Origin: Nocardia mikamii NBRC 108933
GTDB taxonomy: Bacteria; Actinomycetota; Actinomycetes; Mycobacteriales; Mycobacteriaceae
Reading direction: 5' to 3'
Length of the DNA stretch: 64,000 bases
Assembly (NCBI RefSeq): GCF_001613505.1
Contig: NZ_BDCM01000009.1
Location: 124,001 to 188,000, forward strand
Under the pieces are notes generated by a model that ran no database searches, was not told the DNA's origin, and saw only the letters and a list, made by a program, of their open reading frames with translations. The translations under genes and the position numbers were made by a program. Positions 61,281-64,000 of the stretch are shown piece by piece (within the stretch, counting starts at the first letter, position 1; the number at the start of each line of letters is the position of its first letter).

Positions 61281-63551
61281 ATGACCGACAACCTCGGCGC
61301 GACCGCACCCGACCCCGGTGCCGACCGCGCCACCGCCACGCAGACCGCGCTGACGTCGCTCGTCGCCCGCTTCGCCCAGCAGTGGCAAACCTCCGGCGAA
61401 CCGCCGGACCTGTCGGCCCACCTGCCCGCCGAACCCGCGCTGCGCCGCTCCGCGCTCATCGAACTCATCAAGGTCGACCTGCACGAACGCTGGCAACGCG
61501 ACACCGACGCCCCGCGCCTGGCCGACTACCGCGAACAATTCCCCGAACTCGCCGCCGCCCCGCTGCCCCCCGACCTCGTCTACGAAGAGATCAACGCCCG
61601 CAGCCGCCGCGACCACCACGCCGTCGACCTCGGCGAATACGAACAGGACTACCCCCTCCAGATGGCCCGCATCACCGAAGGATTCGAGGACCTACCCCCC
61701 TCGGCACCCGGACTGCGCACCACCATGCTCGCCGACCCCACCGCCCTCGACGCACTCGACACCATCAACCCCGGCGCCACCGTCGACGACTTCGACCTGC
61801 TGCTCCCCCTCGGCCAAGGCGCATTCGCCCGCGTCTTCCTCGCCCGCCAACGCTCCATGGGCCGCCTCGTCGCCGTCAAGATCTCCCACGACCGCGGCAG
61901 CGAACCACAAACCCTCGCCCAACTCGACCACGACCACATCGTGCGCGTCTTCGACCAGCGCCAGATCACCGACCAGCGCCTCAAACTCATGTACATGCAG
62001 TACGTGCCCGGCGGCACCCTGCTCGGCGTCCTGCGCATGCTGCGCCGCACCCCACCCTCCCAGCGCAACGGCACACTGCTGCTCGAAGCCATCGACGCCG
62101 CCACCACCACCGGCGGCGTCCTCGAACCCCAGCCCTCCCCCACCCGATCCGAACTCGCCCGCCTCAGCTGGCCCGAAACCGTCGCCTGGCTCGGCAGCCG
62201 CCTCGCCGCCGCCCTCGACTACGCCAACCGCCGCGGCATCCTGCACCGCGACCTCAAACCCGCCAACGTACTACTCACCGCCGACGGCCAGCCCAAACTC
62301 GCCGACTTCAACATCAGCTTCAGCCGCCACCTGCCCGGCGCCAACCCCGTCGCCTACTTCGGCGGCTCCCTGCCCTACATGGCCCCCGAACAACTCGAGG
62401 CCTGCCACCCCACCCTCGACACCACCGCAGCCGACCTCGACACCCGCGCCGACCTCTACGCCCTCGCCGTCGTGCTGTGGGAACTACTCACCGGCCGCCT
62501 CCCCTTCGACGACGGCCACGACACCGGCGACAGCGAACAATCCCTGCAAGCCATGATCGACCGGCGCCGCACACCCATCGCCGACCGCTTCGAGGCCGAC
62601 CTCCCACCCGACACCCCCGCCCTGCTGCGCCACGCCCTGCTCACCTGTCTGGCACCCGACCCCGCCGACCGCTACGCCACCGGCGCCGAACTCGCCCAGC
62701 AACTCGACCTCAGCCAGGACCGCGCCGCCCGCGACCTCGTCGATCCGCCCACCCACAGCCTGCGCGCCCGACTGCGCATGCGCCCCATGCCCGTGGTCAC
62801 CCTCTCCAGCCTGCTCGGTCACCTACTCGCCGGGCTCTACCTCGGCTCCCACAACCTGCGCCTCATCCGCGACGCACTCGGCACCGACGCCGCCCACCAG
62901 ATGGCACGCCTCGGCCTGCTCATGATCGTCATCGCCTACCCCGTCGCCATCGCCGCCCTCATGTACTGGTGCCGCTCGGTCTTCGTGGTACCCAACGGAT
63001 TACGCCGCGGCAGACAATTCGACGACGCCACCCTCGCCCGCGCCCGCGCCGACACCCTCGTCTGCGGCGACCGCATCGCAGTCACCACCTTCGCGGGATG
63101 GCTTGCCGCACTGGGCGTCTTCCTCATCGAACTGCACCACCTCGGCGACGTGCCCACAGGCACCCTCACCAGCCTCATCGCCTGCAATCTCGTCGCCGCC
63201 TGCGTCGCCGTCGTCTACACCTACTTCCCCGTCACCTACTTCGTCCTGCGCTGGTATTACCCGGGTCTCGTCGCCGCCGGCGCCACCACTCCCGCCGACG
63301 CCGCCATGCTCCGCCGCATGGTGCACCGCAGCCGCATCTACCTCGGCGTCGCCGCCTGCGTCCCACTCATCGGCGTCCCCGCCGGCCTGGCATTCCTGGC
63401 TCCGGACCAACAGCAGCTCGTCATCGGACCCATCGTCGGACTCTGCGTCGGCGGCCTCTTCGCCTTCCTCATCACCCTGCGCACCTTCTACGCACTCGAA
63501 TCCGACCTCAACGCCCTCGACCGCATCCTCGACCCGCACCCCCACTCCTGA
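61281..63551 (+). CDS. Membrane Ser/Thr kinase-like protein with N-terminal extension and DFN motif
   Basis: 756 residues from ATG 61281. Residues 1-165 form an unusual N-terminal region (LIELIKVDLHERWQRDTDAP, then RLADYREQFPEL) of a kind familiar from planctomycete kinases. The kinase domain (about 170-450) has GQGAFARVFLA, VAVKIS with the ATP lysine, HRDLKPANVLL and MAPEQLE. The DFG motif reads DFN (LADFNISFSR), which may change metal binding. A 40-residue insert lies between the hinge and HRD. The C-terminal third has about five to six membrane helices and no external sensor domain, unlike the PknB-type kinase at 2259. Activity and substrates are unknown. AGCGAGG is the only ribosome-like sequence. 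Confidence 0.78.
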   Translation: MTDNLGATAPDPGADRATATQTALTSLVARFAQQWQTSGEPPDLSAHLPAEPALRRSALIELIKVDLHERWQRDTDAPRLADYREQFPELAAAPLPPDLVYEEINARSRRDHHAVDLGEYEQDYPLQMARITEGFEDLPPSAPGLRTTMLADPTALDALDTINPGATVDDFDLLLPLGQGAFARVFLARQRSMGRLVAVKISHDRGSEPQTLAQLDHDHIVRVFDQRQITDQRLKLMYMQYVPGGTLLGVLRMLRRTPPSQRNGTLLLEAIDAATTTGGVLEPQPSPTRSELARLSWPETVAWLGSRLAAALDYANRRGILHRDLKPANVLLTADGQPKLADFNISFSRHLPGANPVAYFGGSLPYMAPEQLEACHPTLDTTAADLDTRADLYALAVVLWELLTGRLPFDDGHDTGDSEQSLQAMIDRRRTPIADRFEADLPPDTPALLRHALLTCLAPDPADRYATGAELAQQLDLSQDRAARDLVDPPTHSLRARLRMRPMPVVTLSSLLGHLLAGLYLGSHNLRLIRDALGTDAAHQMARLGLLMIVIAYPVAIAALMYWCRSVFVVPNGLRRGRQFDDATLARARADTLVCGDRIAVTTFAGWLAALGVFLIELHHLGDVPTGTLTSLIACNLVAACVAVVYTYFPVTYFVLRWYYPGLVAAGATTPADAAMLRRMVHRSRIYLGVAACVPLIGVPAGLAFLAPDQQQLVIGPIVGLCVGGLFAFLITLRTFYALESDLNALDRILDPHPHS

Positions 63552-63564
63552 CCGGCTGCGGTCA
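63549..63564 (+). terminator. Short hairpin at the kinase stop codon
   Basis: TGACCG-GCTG-CGGTCA is a perfect 6-bp stem with a 4-nt loop, beginning with the stop codon itself. It may be a weak terminator before the next gene. Confidence 0.3.
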
Positions 63565-63580
63565 CCCGACCAAGATCGTC

Positions 63581-63586
63581 TAATCT
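63581..63586 (+). promoter_or_regulatory. -10 element of the last gene, probably leaderless
   Basis: TAATCT lies 7 nt before the GTG at 63594, which would place the transcript start at the start codon. No clear -35 is present and there is only a weak GAG upstream of the GTG. Confidence 0.4.
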
Positions 63587-63593
63587 CGAGGCG

Positions 63594-64000
63594 GTGCTAG
63601 GACATTCACATGCGACCAGTGGTGCGCTCGCGTGGGCGGGAGCCGCTGCCGCGCTACCACTTTCGATTCTCACCTTCCCCGCCGCGCAGATCGGCCACCT
63701 CGGCACCGTCGACCTGCTCATGGGAACCTTCCTCACCGCCGGCGCCGCGCTGCTCCCCGACGCCGACCACCCCAGCGGCACCATCTCGCATGCGCTCGGA
63801 CCGATCACGCACACCGCCTGCAAGATCATCTCCACCGTCTCCGGCGGACACCGCCACGCCACCCACTCGCTGGCCTTCGTCGCGGCCGTCGCCTACGGCA
63901 CGTGGGCCGGCGAACACTGGATCGGCCGCTGGTTCACCCTCGGCCTGGTCTTCTTCCTGCTCGCCCTCGCCGTGCGCGCCCTCAACCTCTGCCCGCCCGG
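63594..64000 (+). CDS. Metal-dependent membrane hydrolase (YdjM/DUF457-like), truncated by window end
   Basis: GTG 63594 opens a frame that runs past the window end (135 codons visible). GHSHATSGALAWAGAAAALP begins the protein, GAALLPDADHPSGTISH carries the Asp/His metal cluster, and SGGHRHATHSLAF the next histidine group, all as in YdjM-like membrane hydrolases. Hydrophobic segments lie between them, so it is an integral membrane protein. Function in the cell is not established for the family. The 3' end is missing. Confidence 0.75.
   Translation, partial: MLGHSHATSGALAWAGAAAALPLSILTFPAAQIGHLGTVDLLMGTFLTAGAALLPDADHPSGTISHALGPITHTACKIISTVSGGHRHATHSLAFVAAVAYGTWAGEHWIGRWFTLGLVFFLLALAVRALNLCPP

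Overview
The window is high-GC DNA of the kind found in mycolic-acid actinomycetes. Nocardia or a close relative is most likely. The pointers are a ChoD-type oxidoreductase, a furA-katG pair whose KatG numbering matches the mycobacterial enzyme, a DUF3556-type membrane protein, a sequence fitting the KstR operator consensus, frequent GTG starts and several probably leaderless genes. This is inferred from protein resemblance, not from a marker gene. No rRNA, tRNA, CRISPR array, insertion sequence or prophage was seen.

Left arm (1-25.3 kb). The region opens with an APC permease cut by the window edge, an MHS-type transporter and a receptor-like Ser/Thr kinase. A three-gene minus-strand operon follows (thiolase-like protein, DUF3556 membrane protein, SMP-30/strictosidine-synthase-like protein). 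A perfect match to TnnAACnnGTTnnA lies in front of it and suggests KstR (sterol-catabolism) control. Next come housekeeping and regulatory genes: a class II amidotransferase, two small membrane proteins, a GreA-type factor, a PucR regulator, an amidohydrolase/MerR pair and a GGDEF protein. A catabolic-looking block carries TetR, an alpha/beta hydrolase, an APH-like kinase with a cytochrome P450, and a divergent SDR/LysR pair. A TetR/cupin pair shares a 27-bp perfect palindrome. DJ-1 and zf-UBP genes overlap, and a ChoD homologue closes the arm.

Centre (25.8-44.0 kb). One minus-strand gene of 18.2 kb encodes a 6073-residue, five-module non-ribosomal peptide synthetase: C-A-T-E / C-A-T / C-A-T / C-A-T / C-A-T-TE. 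Its first C domain resembles that of EntF, which suggests an acyl- or aryl-capped peptide with a D-configured, probably basic first residue. No MbtH, tailoring, export or starter-acid gene is adjacent. A 0.9-kb leader with an AT-rich island and a possible small ORF precedes it.

Right arm (44.9-64 kb). furA-katG ends in a 21-bp perfect hairpin. It is followed by a TerC protein, an ArsR/tandem-SRPBCC operon with a palindrome over its start codon, and a MarR/isochorismatase-like/MFS set. Divergent from that set are two translationally coupled MutS-like ATPases. Two toxin-antitoxin-like pairs follow, each with its own inverted repeat. A dehydrogenase/LysR pair with a textbook LysR box lies between them. 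Beyond these are a SCO6745-type protein, a second membrane kinase with DFN instead of DFG and an unusual N-terminal extension, and a truncated YdjM-like membrane protein.

The most distinctive elements are the orphan five-module synthetase, the MutS-like pair, the atypical kinase and the strong operator palindromes. Nothing here proves a wholly new system.
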